Made by a program: the position numbers and the translations under genes. A stretch of 10,698 nucleotides of DNA, from NCBI GenBank assembly GCA_015679605.1, contig JAAAVE010001049.1, positions 1 to 10,698 on the forward strand, given 5' to 3'. How positions within the stretch are numbered: the first letter of the stretch is position 1; each line of letters opens with the position of its first letter. Below, one piece after another: positions 1 through 9,373 of this stretch. Below the pieces are notes generated by a model. It searched no databases, was not told the DNA's origin, and worked only from the letters and a program-made list of their open reading frames with translations. This DNA comes from Podila epigama (lineage: Eukaryota > Mortierellomycota > Mortierellomycetes > Mortierellales > Mortierellaceae).

Positions 1-343
1 CTGACCAAGTGGAGGTGGATGTTTGATGGAGAGCACAATAAAGAGATCACATGGTGCCGTTTGGAGATTGGGATTGCAGGATGGTGCCACAAATGATGAC
101 CCTGATGATAGATGCGAACAAGTTACTCATCTATTCTCTTTCTTTTCTTCCTCATCCTTCACTTCAAGGTCTCTTTCACATATCTAGATACAGTTATTAT
201 TCGTTATGCATTGAGCAAGTATAGATGAACTGGTGAAAGCAAGTAGAATAGTAGGAGCAAATCAATAAAAAAATATAAAAGGTATCATTTCCGGCCAGTC
301 AGATAGAGGTCATCTGCTGAACGTCCCGCTGAAAACAGCCATC
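1..343. other. Unassigned left-edge sequence
   Basis: Three overlapping frames are open at the edge. One on the plus strand runs from base 1 to a TGA at 103-105 and is tryptophan-rich. A second plus frame stays open to about 187 and includes GAVWRLGLQDGATNDD. A minus frame is also open. None has a clear splice site or family signature, so a terminal exon of a neighbour is possible but cannot be placed. An AATAAA occurs at 39-44. From 190 to 270 the sequence is AT-rich. Confidence 0.3.
274..282 (+). promoter_or_regulatory. TATA box, plus strand
   Basis: TATAAAAGG matches the TATA consensus well and lies about 62 bases upstream of an ATG at 344 in the context GCCATCATGTA. The spacing fits a start site near 305. 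The motif could also be chance in an A-rich stretch. Confidence 0.35.
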
Positions 344-577
344 ATGTACCGTTCAAAAGAGATTTCCTTTGGCGATCTCATCCGATCGATGCATCAAGCT
401 CCCAAGGTCCGCCTGGAGACCTGGGTCCGTCGCATTGAAGTAGTTTCGACTGCCTTGAAAACAAATTTGGGACGCGCGAACAGATTTTTTGTTTTTATTT
501 TCTTCTTTTTCTTCTTCTCCTTCGCGCCCGCTTTTATAGTGATATGTAGTTCCTCCTGCCTGTCCTTTTGTTCTTGA
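344..577 (+). CDS. Candidate small gene, 77 codons, unrecognised
   Basis: An ATG-led frame follows a good TATA box and is followed by AATAAA at 594-599. It encodes MYRSKEISFGDLIRSMHQAP, then a charged stretch (KVRLETWVRRIEVVSTALKT), then a phenylalanine-rich hydrophobic tail. The tail comes from a T-rich stretch that could equally be the pyrimidine tract of an intron: GTAGTT at 441 and TTTTATAG at 531-538 would remove 98 bases and stop after WVRRIE. No family was recognised. It may be a small protein, the first exon of a larger gene, or no gene. Confidence 0.22.
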   Translation: MYRSKEISFGDLIRSMHQAPKVRLETWVRRIEVVSTALKTNLGRANRFFVFIFFFFFFSFAPAFIVICSSSCLSFCS

Positions 578-1199
578 TGAATTTTAAAAAGGAAATAAAA
601 AATGGTGTACTTGCTCTATAACGAATTTTGGATGGGAAAATGAAAATGTGCACATTGACTTGATTTGATATTATCAGCATTCTTTATCTTGTTTGCTGAG
701 ATGCCATGTTGGTGTTGGTGTAGCAAGGGATAGAGAGTAGGTGCGGTAACAGTTGTTGGTGTGGCGAAAAAGAAAAGCAAGAAATCCATCACCACAGAGT
801 GCCTTTTGTCCAGTACGATTGCTTAAATGCTGTGCAGCCGACACTCTGGGAACTTTTGCTGTAGTCTCGGCAGTCTAGTCGAAACAATAATCAATCGATG
901 CCACTGTGGAAAATCCATTAATGCCTACCTCCAGGACTGATTCTTGTCGCTATTCCTTTCTTGCCGCTTGCCATTTTTTTTTCTTTGCCTTCCTTCCTTC
1001 TAATGAATCACGCTTTCTGATAACTTTGACATATGCAATATTTGGACCAAACGTTCTCGCGACATCATTCAAAATGAATCGGCGTAGACTCAGAGGGCAC
1101 GGGCACATTACTAGACTTGCGCAACAAAATTATTAAAAAAAAAAAAAAAAAAAAAAAAGATTGATACCCTCATGAACTCCCACACGGCGCCTTTCCAAG
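578..1199. other. Intergenic region and 3' flank of the ZFC3H1-like gene
   Basis: No supportable gene is seen. The region includes AATAAA at 594 on the plus strand, GGTGTTGGTGT-like words at about 707-762, and a 24-base A run. On the minus strand this is the 3' flank of the large gene. The only polyadenylation-like word near its stop is a variant AATAAT at 1134-1129, so the cleavage site is unclear. Confidence 0.5.
1135..1158. repeat. Poly(A)/poly(T) run of 24
   Basis: Twenty-four consecutive A on the plus strand lie 42 bases past the stop of the minus-strand ZFC3H1-like gene, so the transcript would carry a U-rich 3' end there. Similar runs occur in introns (18 A at 8444-8461, 21 A at 9980-10000). 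Homopolymers are therefore a general trait of this genome rather than a feature of this site. Confidence 0.95.
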
Positions 1200-4100
1200 T
1201 TAATCCTGATCCATTTCTGTTCTTTCAGAGGCAAAGGCCTTTTCCTGAAACCAATTGTTTTCTGTGCTCCGACCTTCACCTTCAGAGGTCTCAACACTCC
1301 TTTGTTGTGATGACTATGTGGTACAGCCAACGAGAAGATGGTCATAGTAGTGAATGGGCATTGTCTCAATTTCGACTGGTACACATGTATTTCCATCTTG
1401 ACACCCTTACCTCCTGTTCCAACGTCAAAGGATGTGGGTATAACAAGCAGGCACGCATCAGAAGCTCTTGACTTTCATCCGATTCATCTTCAAGGAGCAT
1501 ACTCAACGTTCTACGTGTATAGCGACATAGAAAGAAAACATGCTGGTTGAATACTTCATGCTCAAGACAGTGAGAAAGAGAGAGAGTATGTGTGTGGGTG
1601 GGTGAGAAAGGAAAAGAAAAGAAAAAGAAAGATAAAGAAAAACAAACCGTTTCCAGACGTCGCCCATGAATGGGAATCTCTTCAAGCACGCATATACAAT
1701 CGTGTACAGGGGTGGTCCTGTTAAGCCTGCACCTTGAGCCGCTTCACCAAGCCTAAATGGGTCAACCCGAATATCAGAAAAAGAGGATGCGATAGTTAGA
1801 TAGACTTACAATAGAACAAAGAGCAAATATAAATGCAGAAAAAGTACTTGCCACATGTAGAGGTGCGGATCCTTTGGAAACTGTGACATAATGGCACCAA
1901 TGATATTGACGCGAAGCTCAGGGGCGATCGAATTAGTATGTGCCCAGATATCCTTGACAATGCTCTCCACAACAGAATAGTCATCCAGAAGCTCGAGACT
2001 GGAAAGGCCGTGGCCTGATTGATGGTCGTATGGGTTGGTCTTGTGGACAGAGATCCCTCTGAACGCCTGCCTGACTGTTTGTAACGATTTGCCGAGATCC
2101 GTAAACTGTATCAACCCTGACAGAATTTCGTGCAATGCGCGTCTATACACATTGAAAGAGAACGATGACCATGAATAGGAAATTCACAAGCTAGAGTTGA
2201 AACAATGAATATGAGCAAGTGTGTGGACTTACTCTGATTTCAGAATAGAGTCTGAAGCGAAATCCATTGCCGCTTCTAGGACATGGTATGAGTTGAGATC
2301 TCTTCCACGGATAGCTAGGAGCGAGAGATAATTCATCCACATAAAGATATTGTCTTTGCATGACTTGATGCTGCCTTTTGCTTCAGGCACTCTGAACAAA
2401 AAGGGCGTCTCCAGCCCTAGAAGTGTCTGGTAGAGATGCAATGCCAGATCAGAGCGCTCATACTCCGAAGCCTGCTTGGGTTCAATGATAAAAAACTCGA
2501 ACGCACAATCCTCCAGACAAGCTACTTGGTCAGTACCACTAAGGAGAGCGGCCAATCGATTCCAGAGATACGGTTCCTGAGGCGACTTTTTGATAGCGGA
2601 CATCATGCTCTCTCTAGCCTCTTGTTCTTGTCCAAAATGCTACAAGTGAAAATAAAAAAGGAAAAGGAAAAGAGAAAAGGAAATTAGGTAAGCCCGGAAT
2701 TCTGCAAACCTCGCCCAGGCGTGCGACGATACAAATATAATAAGGAAACGAGGACGTACCTGGTGGATCTGGCAATAGAGGTCTTGAATTTCCGGAATAG
2801 CCATTGGAAACTTTGACGGGGCGACAAGGTCCAGAATCCGCTGTTTGTTCTCACCAACAGCAATCAAAAAGCCAACATAGTTCTTGATGATTGCCACTAC
2901 AGCTGGCCGTACACCCACGTCCACAAAGTGGAAAGTGAGTCCCAAAAGAATACTGTGAACAATATTTTGAAGGCTCACATCTTGAGAAAACTGTTCCTTC
3001 AAAGACCAGTGGATGGTGAAAAAGCGTTCAATGAACAGATAGTCGTTCGGACTATCATGGAACATCTCTGATGGAAGATCATTGAACCAAATCAAGTGCA
3101 GGTAGGCCAACCATAAAATACAGTGGTCCGTAGGCGTCAGAATCTTGACAGCCAAAGTCAACGAGATTTCTTCAATCATGTCCTCTCCTACCCACTCTTG
3201 GTCACACCTTGCGAAAGAGTTCACAGATGGTTTCACGGACGACCACTGTTGACAGGTCAGAAATGTCTGCATCCATACTTTGGCAGCCTCAGCGGCGCCG
3301 CCTCGAGTCAGACAAGCAATTATTTGTAGAACAATGTCCAACATGAAATGTGACTCTTCTGTGGACACCTCGTCGGGAATTGGGTCGGAAATGACGTTGG
3401 AAATCGCTGTTCGCTGTTCGTACCTCTTGCATTCCGATGTAGATGTGTACGCCAAAAGTAGCATGCGATCAAGGACTAGCACTCTTTTCATGCCTTTTTC
3501 CCACGTGTAGTATCTAACAAGTAGATGAAATATAAAGGTGTCAGACTGACTCATAAAAACATCACCTCCGCCAAAGCATCAAATATGCGCCTAGTATTGA
3601 CAAATAGACGGCGCGTTTTTCTTACCTCCACCAAAGCAACTTTGATCTTGGGATGAAGAGCAAAGCTTCTTCAAACATCTCGCGTACTTCTTCCTCACAG
3701 CCAAGAGGGCAAAACACATCCAGGTACATTGCCCAAATATTCTCAGATTTGGGTAAAATCTGGAGGGCGTCTGCAAGAACATTCCTGGCCTCGCTCAGTG
3801 TTGTCTCCTTAGACTCTTCTGGTGCAAACGACAGGACAGACTTAAAGTACTCCACCCACAGCTCTTCGTTTGCTGTATCATCAAGCAGTCTGGACATGAA
3901 ATCGACGGGCGATGGGTCTTTAGGGCCTCTTGCCTTGAAAGTGGCTGGAGAAGCCACATACTTGGCTACTACGTTTGTCATAATGGCAATAGACGAAACC
4001 ACGGCCTCTTCGCTCTTCTTGATACGAAGAAGGTCATCCAGCGATACCATCTCTACTTGGTCGTGAAGTGCCATCGTCTTTCCCAACGCAGCAATTTGCT

Positions 4101-7100
4101 GCCCCTCCGCCGAGACACGGGGACCACACTTGATGGACATGGACTCATCCTGCACAAAGTCGCGATGGTTCTTGATGATAGAGTCTACCAAGAGATCTGC
4201 GTTGTGGATGCCAGATGCTCGGAGATGATCCAACTTGGCAAACTGCATCCGCGAGAAGGTCTCGCGGGCAACCTCGCTATTGCCTTCAGAGTAGCGTGCC
4301 ATGTCGACAACGAGCTCATCATTGGTAAGCCCACAGTCCCTCAGATGCTGTGAACGGCAGGTATCGTCGTTACAGCTACCACCAGACAACTCAAACACGC
4401 ACAACTTTCGCATGGGGTCGATCTTGTGGCTGAACGTCATGGACCGATAACCTGATTTGACATTGTCCTTGAAATGTGGAGAGAATCGGTATGAACGGAA
4501 CATTGAGAGTGGCGACAAGTAATCAGTATTGTCTGAACTAGCTCCCATAACCATGCTGCCTTGCGATCTCGTCTCATCTGCGATTGGCGTTTGTGCTTGG
4601 TGGTCAGGGTCATCAGTAAGAGCTTTGTAATCGACCAAAGAAGTTGGTCTGCAGAGTTGTTTCTTATCGTAGAGACAAGATTGTGCAACGAAAAGTAAAG
4701 ATATGGACGATGGACTCTTCCAATGGCGCTGTGCGTTTGTTTGTGCAGAACTTTTGCTAGGAGCAACCACAGTCGATAGTGTGGATGCTTTGGTCAACTC
4801 AAGGAAATGATCGAGGTGCGGCAGCGCCTTGGTTGGCCCTGGGTTGCTTGATCCTTTGGTGGACGCCTTTGGTGTAACTTTTGAAGTGAGGATGACAAAA
4901 TTTGGGACGGATGGAGGTGCAGATTGCTGTGATGGGACTGCTTTGGATGGAGTAGACGCAGTCTGCGGTGGAGTCGAGCGGCGTGACAGCTCTTCTTTTG
5001 CTCGTTGTAAAAGGTCCAGCCTCTTGGCGAGTCCTGAGAGCTCATCGGACCGTTGTTTCTTGCTGGTAACAATTGCGTGTTCAGAACTTTCTTCTGCCTC
5101 GCGTTTCCCTGCTTCCCTCGCCAAGGCTGAAGTGACGGTAGACACCACGGACTGCATCTCCACCTCTACGGTGCCATTCGAAGGAGAAGCCAATGTTGAC
5201 ACCGTTCCTGATGGCGATGCAGATCCTGATATGGACGCTGACTGAGACGTACTAAGGATGGCTGGGCTGTCCATGGATGAGTCTCGATCGTTGGACTTGG
5301 TGCTGATATCTGCATCTGATTCCTTCGTCTCCTGTGTGGGAGGCTCGGATGCGGAGATGGATACATCCTTGGCGATGCGCATTTCAAGCTCGATCAATCG
5401 TGTCCGTCTTGGAATGATTTCGTGCTGAACGGAAGCAATAGTCTTCTTCAATTCGACTATCTTGTTCTGAAGCTCTTGAGTGCGCTTGAGATACAGGCGT
5501 GCCTCTTCTAAATTCTTCTCCCTGAGCGAAACAATCGCCTGAGCGTACGCTATGGGGTCACGAGCGGTCTTTTTCTTTTCTTCAGGGGACAGATCCTGCT
5601 GTTGGACAGGCAAAATGGACGTTTGAAGCTCTGCTTCAAGCTCGCGCAGGTCAGCCCTGTGTTGTTCCAGAGTCTTTGAAAAGTGGAGCACCTCCTCCTG
5701 CAGCTTCCTTCGTTCACTCAAAAAACTTTGCTCCGCTCGACTTGGTTCACCTACAGTCATCGCTGGGCTGGGTGAGCTGGCAGCCGACGACATGGGTGAT
5801 CCTTGCCTCGCCAGTTCCTTTGCTCGAATCCGGTCCTGGAGCTCCTTGAGTTTCTGTTCAATTGACTTTAATGGATTCATGCCTTGGTTGGATGCTTGGT
5901 GATTTGGCTTTGGCTTTGTAACAGTAGCAGAGTTGGATGTCTGTGCATGTCTCGCGTCTTGTGGGTTTTGCTCTAATTCTTCGTCATCATCCAGATCTAT
6001 CACATCCTGTGATTGTCTCTCGGCCACAAATGGGATATATTGTTGAGGCTTTTGAAAAAAATCCAAGGCGGTTGTTCGTCGCAGTGGCCTTTGAATCCAC
6101 GAGGTCGCTGTTACATAGGGGTCACTCTGGGTACGGGTGGGCGTCGTGGGCACTGAAGTTGGTGTCGAATGAGCTTCAAAGAAGCGCGGATTGACTACTG
6201 CGCCACCTTCCGGCTTAAGCTTCTGGGCAGTCTGAGGGATGGCCGCCGTGCTTTGGGCAGGATTTGACTCGGGGAGAATCCTGTTGGTTGTTTTCCAGCT
6301 TCCTGCTAAGATGGTTGACCTGTCGGTGCCATCCTCAATGTCCATGTCCATATCGATATCCTGATCGATATCCATATCTGCTTCGGCATCGTCTTGAATA
6401 GAGGTTGGGTCACTCTCAGAATTTATGAGCTCTACAAGAAATGGTAGCATTTAGAAATATGACAGTTGGATGAGTATGGTTTTTTATGTGATGGGGACAA
6501 AGTTTTTGGGAATATGGTGGTGATAATAATTACCTGTACTCATTGCCGGGGGACTGACTAAGAGCCGTGATCGGAGACGCTCTGTTACAAGTGGCGCGGG
6601 AGCATCTTCAAGTGGAGGATGTGGCGGCGGAGGAGAGGATGGTGGGGGTGGAGGTGGTGGTGTAGGAGGGGAAGGTGGAACTGCATGTGGTGGCGGAGGT
6701 GGTGGCGGAGGTGAAGGCTGTGCCAATGCTGAAAATGGCTCTACCGATAATGATGATGTACTTGTTACTGTTGCCGTTGACGTTGACGCTGATGATGAGG
6801 AGGAGGAAGTTGGCGGTGGTGGTAGTGGTGACAAGGGTTGAGTCGAGCGTAAGGATGGAGCTGCAGATAATGATAATGATGATGACGTTGATGATGACGA
6901 TGACGACGATAGAGGCGGCTTTGGAGAGGAAAACGGCGCCACTGTGGAGTTAACGGTCGGCGACTGATTTTCATCAGAGCTTTGGCTTGATTGGTGTGTA
7001 GGAGGAGGCTGCCTAGGTGCGGAAGTAGACTCCTTCTTCGGGAAGGGTGCAATCGGCTGTTTAGAGGTGGACTGTGCTACGGCTGTTGTCGGTGGAGATT

Positions 7101-9207
7101 TTGATCTTGTCTCTTGGACGGGCACAGTTGTAGGAGCATAGAGGGGGGACGAGGCAGCCACTTTGTCATTGCTTTGCTGTACTGCTGGATTCTTGAGAGA
7201 GATGACAAGACCGTGAAGTTTGTCGGCAGCCCCATTCGCCTCCGTTGGAAAGTCCCAACGATCATCGTTCATGGCATGGCTCTTACGCTGGTTGTCTGCA
7301 ATGTCACTCTTGGTGTTGTTCATCCGGTCAAGGCTATTAATGCTGTAGTTAGCATTATCATAGTTAATGTTGATGTGGCTGTTGTCCTGACCGTTGCCAT
7401 ACTTGTTAGTGTACTGAGGAACGTTGTAGTCACTGCCATTGCTTGGTTCTGCCAAAGGATGGTGGGGTATATCATTGTTGAGCATTCCTGTCCAGTTTTC
7501 AGGCAAGATCTGAGCAGCCAGGGCTAATATCAAATCCAACTGACAAGTGGCACCACTGGACGGAGATGGATTTGGCCCGCCTGAAGAAGGCGACAAATGA
7601 GGCGGCACTTGCTGGCCATGCTGTCCCTGTAGTGGAATCATCTGTGAAGGAGATCCGGGTAGCAATGATGCGTCCATGAATGGCGATCCAGGAAAAATAC
7701 CAAAATGGGGGTTCGAGACTGGTGGGAAAAAGGGGGAGAACATGGTGGAGCTAATACCAAGTGCAGACTGTTGAGCCGAGGCAAGCTGCAGCAGCTTTTC
7801 TTGATAGACAACGTTGATGATATTTTCATCGACACCACGACGAATGAGCTCTGCTGGTTCAACACCCAGGTCCATTGTTTGTTTTACAATTGCGTAAATT
7901 TGAGCCATGTGAGGATCTGTAGGGTGGCCGATTTTGTATAAAAATAGGGAGAGAATCACTGGTCATGTTAGTCAAGGATACATATAACATATATAACATA
8001 AAAAAAGAACTAGGTCATGAAATGCCCATGGGTCGAACAAATATTTCGCATCTGCACCTTGAAGAAGAGATTGCATGGCGCTAGGCTGAGTCATGGACGG
8101 TGTCAATTGTCGTTCTTCTGCGAGGAAGCTATTTGCCTTGTCATATTCTAATCCTTGTGACTTGTGTGGGTTAGAATGCGATTGGGATGCTAGATATTGA
8201 TGGTGGTGCTGCTGCTGGTACTGTGTCCAATGCTGATTTTGCTGTTGTTGCTGTTGTTGCTGTTGATAGTGGTGATGATGATGTTGATGTTGCTGTGGTT
8301 GGTGCTGATCCACCTGCTGAGGCTGGTAAGGACCGTGCACGGTATAATTGTGTCGATCCAAACTACCTTGAAAGATCTGTGTGTGTTGCATGGGAGAGCC
8401 TTGTCGTTGCTGTCTGTTGTACCCGTTCTCGCTGGAAAAAAAGAAAAAAAAAAAAAAAAAAGTCGTCGATAACAAATTAGCACCTCTGGACAATGGGGAG
8501 GCAACGAGGGAAGATATTTACACGAATAATGCTTCAACAAACCTTGACTCGTCCATGTTTCCTCGAAAATTGGATGGCGGGTCCCTTGACCGATCGTCAT
8601 GGTGGGCGATGCTCTTGTGCTTACCCAAACCTGGGATCTCGAAATCCTCACCCGAGTCGCGAGGAGTCCGTGTTTCCAAGTGAGGACTGTGCCTTCTGCG
8701 CGTGTTTGTTTTGGCTTTTACCATGTGGTATTGAGCAAGAAGGTTGTCGTATTCATCAGCCTTTTCGTTTATGCTCTGCACAGCCTTTTTCGACTTGTTC
8801 GATTTGTTCGATTTGTTCGGTTTGCTCAGCTTTGGTGGTGTGCTTGGGCGTTCGAAGGAGCCCTTGCGAATGTCGGCTACATTTGTTATAGGTGATGGGC
8901 GGGAGGACACTGGACGTGGCGGAGGGACAGGTTGGATAGTCTCAGCGGTGTTGGTAACCATAGTATCATGAGTGGTATCCTCATCACTGATCTCACCATC
9001 CTCCCTATCCCCGTGTTCCTCAGTCGATTTTGATGATGCAGCTGACGACTCCGAAAGTAGAGGTGTCATGGTAGTCTCCTGTGGCTGTGAATCCTGACGT
9101 GCTGAACGAATCTCTGGCTGTGGAGTGATTGGTGTCGACGGCTGGTTGGGCTGCCTCTTTGACATGAGAACAGCAGCCCGAAGAGCTTCAAGATCCTGGG
9201 TTGACAT
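1200..9207 (-). CDS. ZFC3H1: ZFC3H1/Red1-family zinc-finger protein, nuclear RNA-surveillance scaffold (10 exons, 2346 aa)
   Basis: Family members bridge the MTR4/Mtl1 helicase, cap-binding complex-ARS2 and poly(A)-binding proteins, and send unprocessed nuclear RNAs to the exosome. Exons, 5' to 3': 9207-8543, 8431-8058, 7958-6534, 6431-3626, 3513-2760, 2639-2233, 2142-1852, 1752-1648, 1510-1411 and 1313-1200 (TAA). All phases join without a stop. Order of parts: acidic EDGEISDED near residue 69; basic NKS repeats; Q/H-rich stretch (about 250-310); disordered Ser- and Pro-rich stretch (about 610-800); Asp-rich patch; coiled coils (about 1010-1190); the family signature SYRFSPHF leading to a CX8CX4CX3H zinc finger (1499-1517); then Trp-rich helical TPR/HAT-like repeats (about 1640 to the end). 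The start is the first in-frame ATG (context CACCAATGT). Human ZFC3H1 is about 2000 aa with C-terminal TPRs, while fission yeast Red1 is much shorter. Family assignment is firm. The least certain splice sites are the exon 2 donor (GTGCAG), the exon 7 donor and the last acceptor. Confidence 0.88.
1753..1851 (-). other. Intron 7 of ZFC3H1-like gene, probable GC-AG intron
   Basis: The donor is GCAAGT after ATGTG, and the acceptor is CCATTTAG. Splicing makes a TGG codon and gives DPHLYMW-LGEAAQGAG, a normal HAT-like helix, from a 99-nt intron. An in-phase alternative uses GTAAGT at 1809-1804. That would leave a 57-nt intron and add 14 mostly hydrophobic residues coded by a T-rich stretch that looks intronic. 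The GC choice is preferred on intron length and on helix continuity. Confidence 0.65.
3514..3625 (-). other. Intron 4 of ZFC3H1-like gene, typical GT-AG example
   Basis: The donor GTAAGA follows TGGTGGAG and the acceptor is TTGTTAG. Joining gives LLWWRYYTWEKGMKR, a continuous HAT/TPR-like helix across the junction. The frame ahead runs into TAA within the intron, which supports removal. The 112-nt length is typical of the introns here (90-137 nt). Confidence 0.9.
4345..4413 (-). other. ZFC3H1: zf-C3H1 zinc finger of the ZFC3H1/Red1 protein
   Basis: This exon 4 segment encodes MRKLCVFELSGG followed by SCNDDTCRSQH. The zinc ligands are C1499, C1508, C1513 and H1517 (CX8CX4CX3H). The pattern C-x-[FY]-E-L-x-G-x-C-N-D-D-x-C-x-x-Q-H is the diagnostic putative zinc-finger domain (Pfam zf-C3H1 type) of ZFC3H1 and Red1. 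The preceding residues, SPLSMFRSYRFSPHF and GYRSMTFSHKIDP, match the usual lead-in of the family. No ligand is missing, so the finger is probably functional. Confidence 0.93.
6605..6720 (-). repeat. Polyproline coding tract (FH1-like)
   Basis: The 3' part of exon 3 encodes two blocks of seven or more consecutive prolines joined by HAVPPSPPT and SSPPPPHPP. Such tracts bind SH3, WW or profilin-type partners in other proteins; here the partner is unknown. The region just upstream (plus 6750-6910) encodes long serine runs from TCA/TCG/TCT codons, seen on the plus strand as GAT/GAC repeats. Confidence 0.8.
7959..8057 (-). other. Intron 2 of ZFC3H1-like gene with two in-frame acceptors
   Basis: The donor is GTGCAG (weak) after CTTCAAG. 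A branch-like TTGACTAAC lies about ten bases before the acceptor GACCAG. A second acceptor, CCTACAG, lies 42 bases further in and also keeps the frame. The first gives LLQVILSLFLYKIGHPT; the second drops 14 residues and gives LLQDPHMAQIYA. The branch distance favours the first. Confidence 0.6.
8190..8325 (-). repeat. Glutamine/histidine-rich coding low-complexity tract
   Basis: In exon 2 of the ZFC3H1-like gene, mixed CAA/CAG and CAT/CAC codons encode a Q/H-rich region. It includes five histidines in a row and nine glutamines in a row. Codon mixing suggests it is less length-unstable than a pure CAG array. It is probably a disordered, aggregation- or condensate-prone segment. Confidence 0.8.
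8791..8817 (-). repeat. Three tandem 9-nt repeats coding K-S-N-K-S-N-K-S
   Basis: The unit CGAYTTGTT on the plus strand occurs three times in a row inside exon 1 of the ZFC3H1-like gene. It encodes NKSNKSNKSKK, a lysine-rich patch that could form part of a nuclear localisation signal. The repeat keeps the frame because its unit is nine bases. Confidence 0.75.
8977..9003 (-). other. ZFC3H1: EDGEI-type ARS2-binding linear motif in ZFC3H1
   Basis: Residues 69-77 read EDGEISDED within an acidic, disordered N terminus. Human ZFC3H1 has a near-identical EDGEISDDD near its N terminus. EDGEI-type motifs in nuclear RNA-processing proteins are known ligands of ARS2. The motif is seen directly; binding of the fungal ARS2/Pir2 is inferred. 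Confidence 0.7.
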
Positions 9208-9227
9208 TGGTGAGAGAGGTGGTAATC

Positions 9228-9230
<3 letters not shown>

Positions 9231-9270
<40 letters not shown>
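9231..9270. repeat. (GATT)10 microsatellite
   Basis: Ten perfect GATT units are followed by a degenerate GATGATTGATGATT tail to about 9284. The tract lies some 24 bases upstream of the chosen ATG of the ZFC3H1-like gene, so it falls in its 5' leader or core promoter. On the minus strand it reads AATC/ATCA repeats with no ATG. It is in frame with the ORF, but no ATG lies upstream of it. Confidence 0.97.
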
Positions 9271-9273
<3 letters not shown>

Positions 9274-9302
9274 GATTGATGATTGGGTACCAGCCAACTT
9301 TT

Positions 9303-9308
9303 TTTATT
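9303..9308 (-). terminator. AATAAA polyadenylation signal, probably for NNF1
   Basis: AATAAA on the minus strand lies 66 bases past the NNF1 stop codon and about 96 bases before the ZFC3H1 start codon. A T-rich stretch (plus-strand A runs at 9342-9363) precedes it. It is the only canonical signal in the gap, so the NNF1 3' end probably falls close to or inside the leader of the downstream gene. Confidence 0.5.
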
Positions 9309-9373
9309 AAGAAAAAGGCAGTCGCATTTTTGAAATGTGCCAAAAAAAAAGAAAAAAGAAAAAATAGGTTACA

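Noticed and set aside
1135-1158. Poly(A)24 as the tail of a retroposed gene, with an open frame ending in TAA right before it
   Set aside because: The frame has no convincing start or coding character, no target-site duplication is visible, and similar A runs occur inside introns of both genes on the same strand.
1366-1689. Single 107-codon minus-strand ORF as an independent gene
   Set aside because: Its middle is a pyrimidine-rich intron. Only 1648-1689 and 1411-1510 are coding, and they join in phase as exons 8 and 9 of the large gene.
6675-6953. Plus-strand frame of repeated M/L/V residues opposite the Ser/Pro tract
   Set aside because: This is an antisense artefact of GAT/GGT simple repeats in ZFC3H1 exon 3.
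7705-7720. GGTTCGAGACT as a tRNA T-loop
   Set aside because: No acceptor stem, D arm or anticodon arm can be built around it, and it lies inside ZFC3H1 exon 3.
8187-8480. Long plus-strand frames rich in valine, leucine or aspartate opposite the Q/H tract
   Set aside because: They are antisense shadows of CAA/CAG and CAT/CAC repeats and have no family signal.
9231-9290. Tandem GATT units as a CRISPR-like or telomeric array
   Set aside because: This is a simple 4-bp microsatellite with no spacers, and it does not match known telomere units.
9208-9297. N-terminal extension of ZFC3H1 through the GATT tract (repeated INQS residues)
   Set aside because: There is no in-frame ATG upstream of 9207; the extension would need a TTG start. 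The ATG at 9207 opens a conserved-looking helix.
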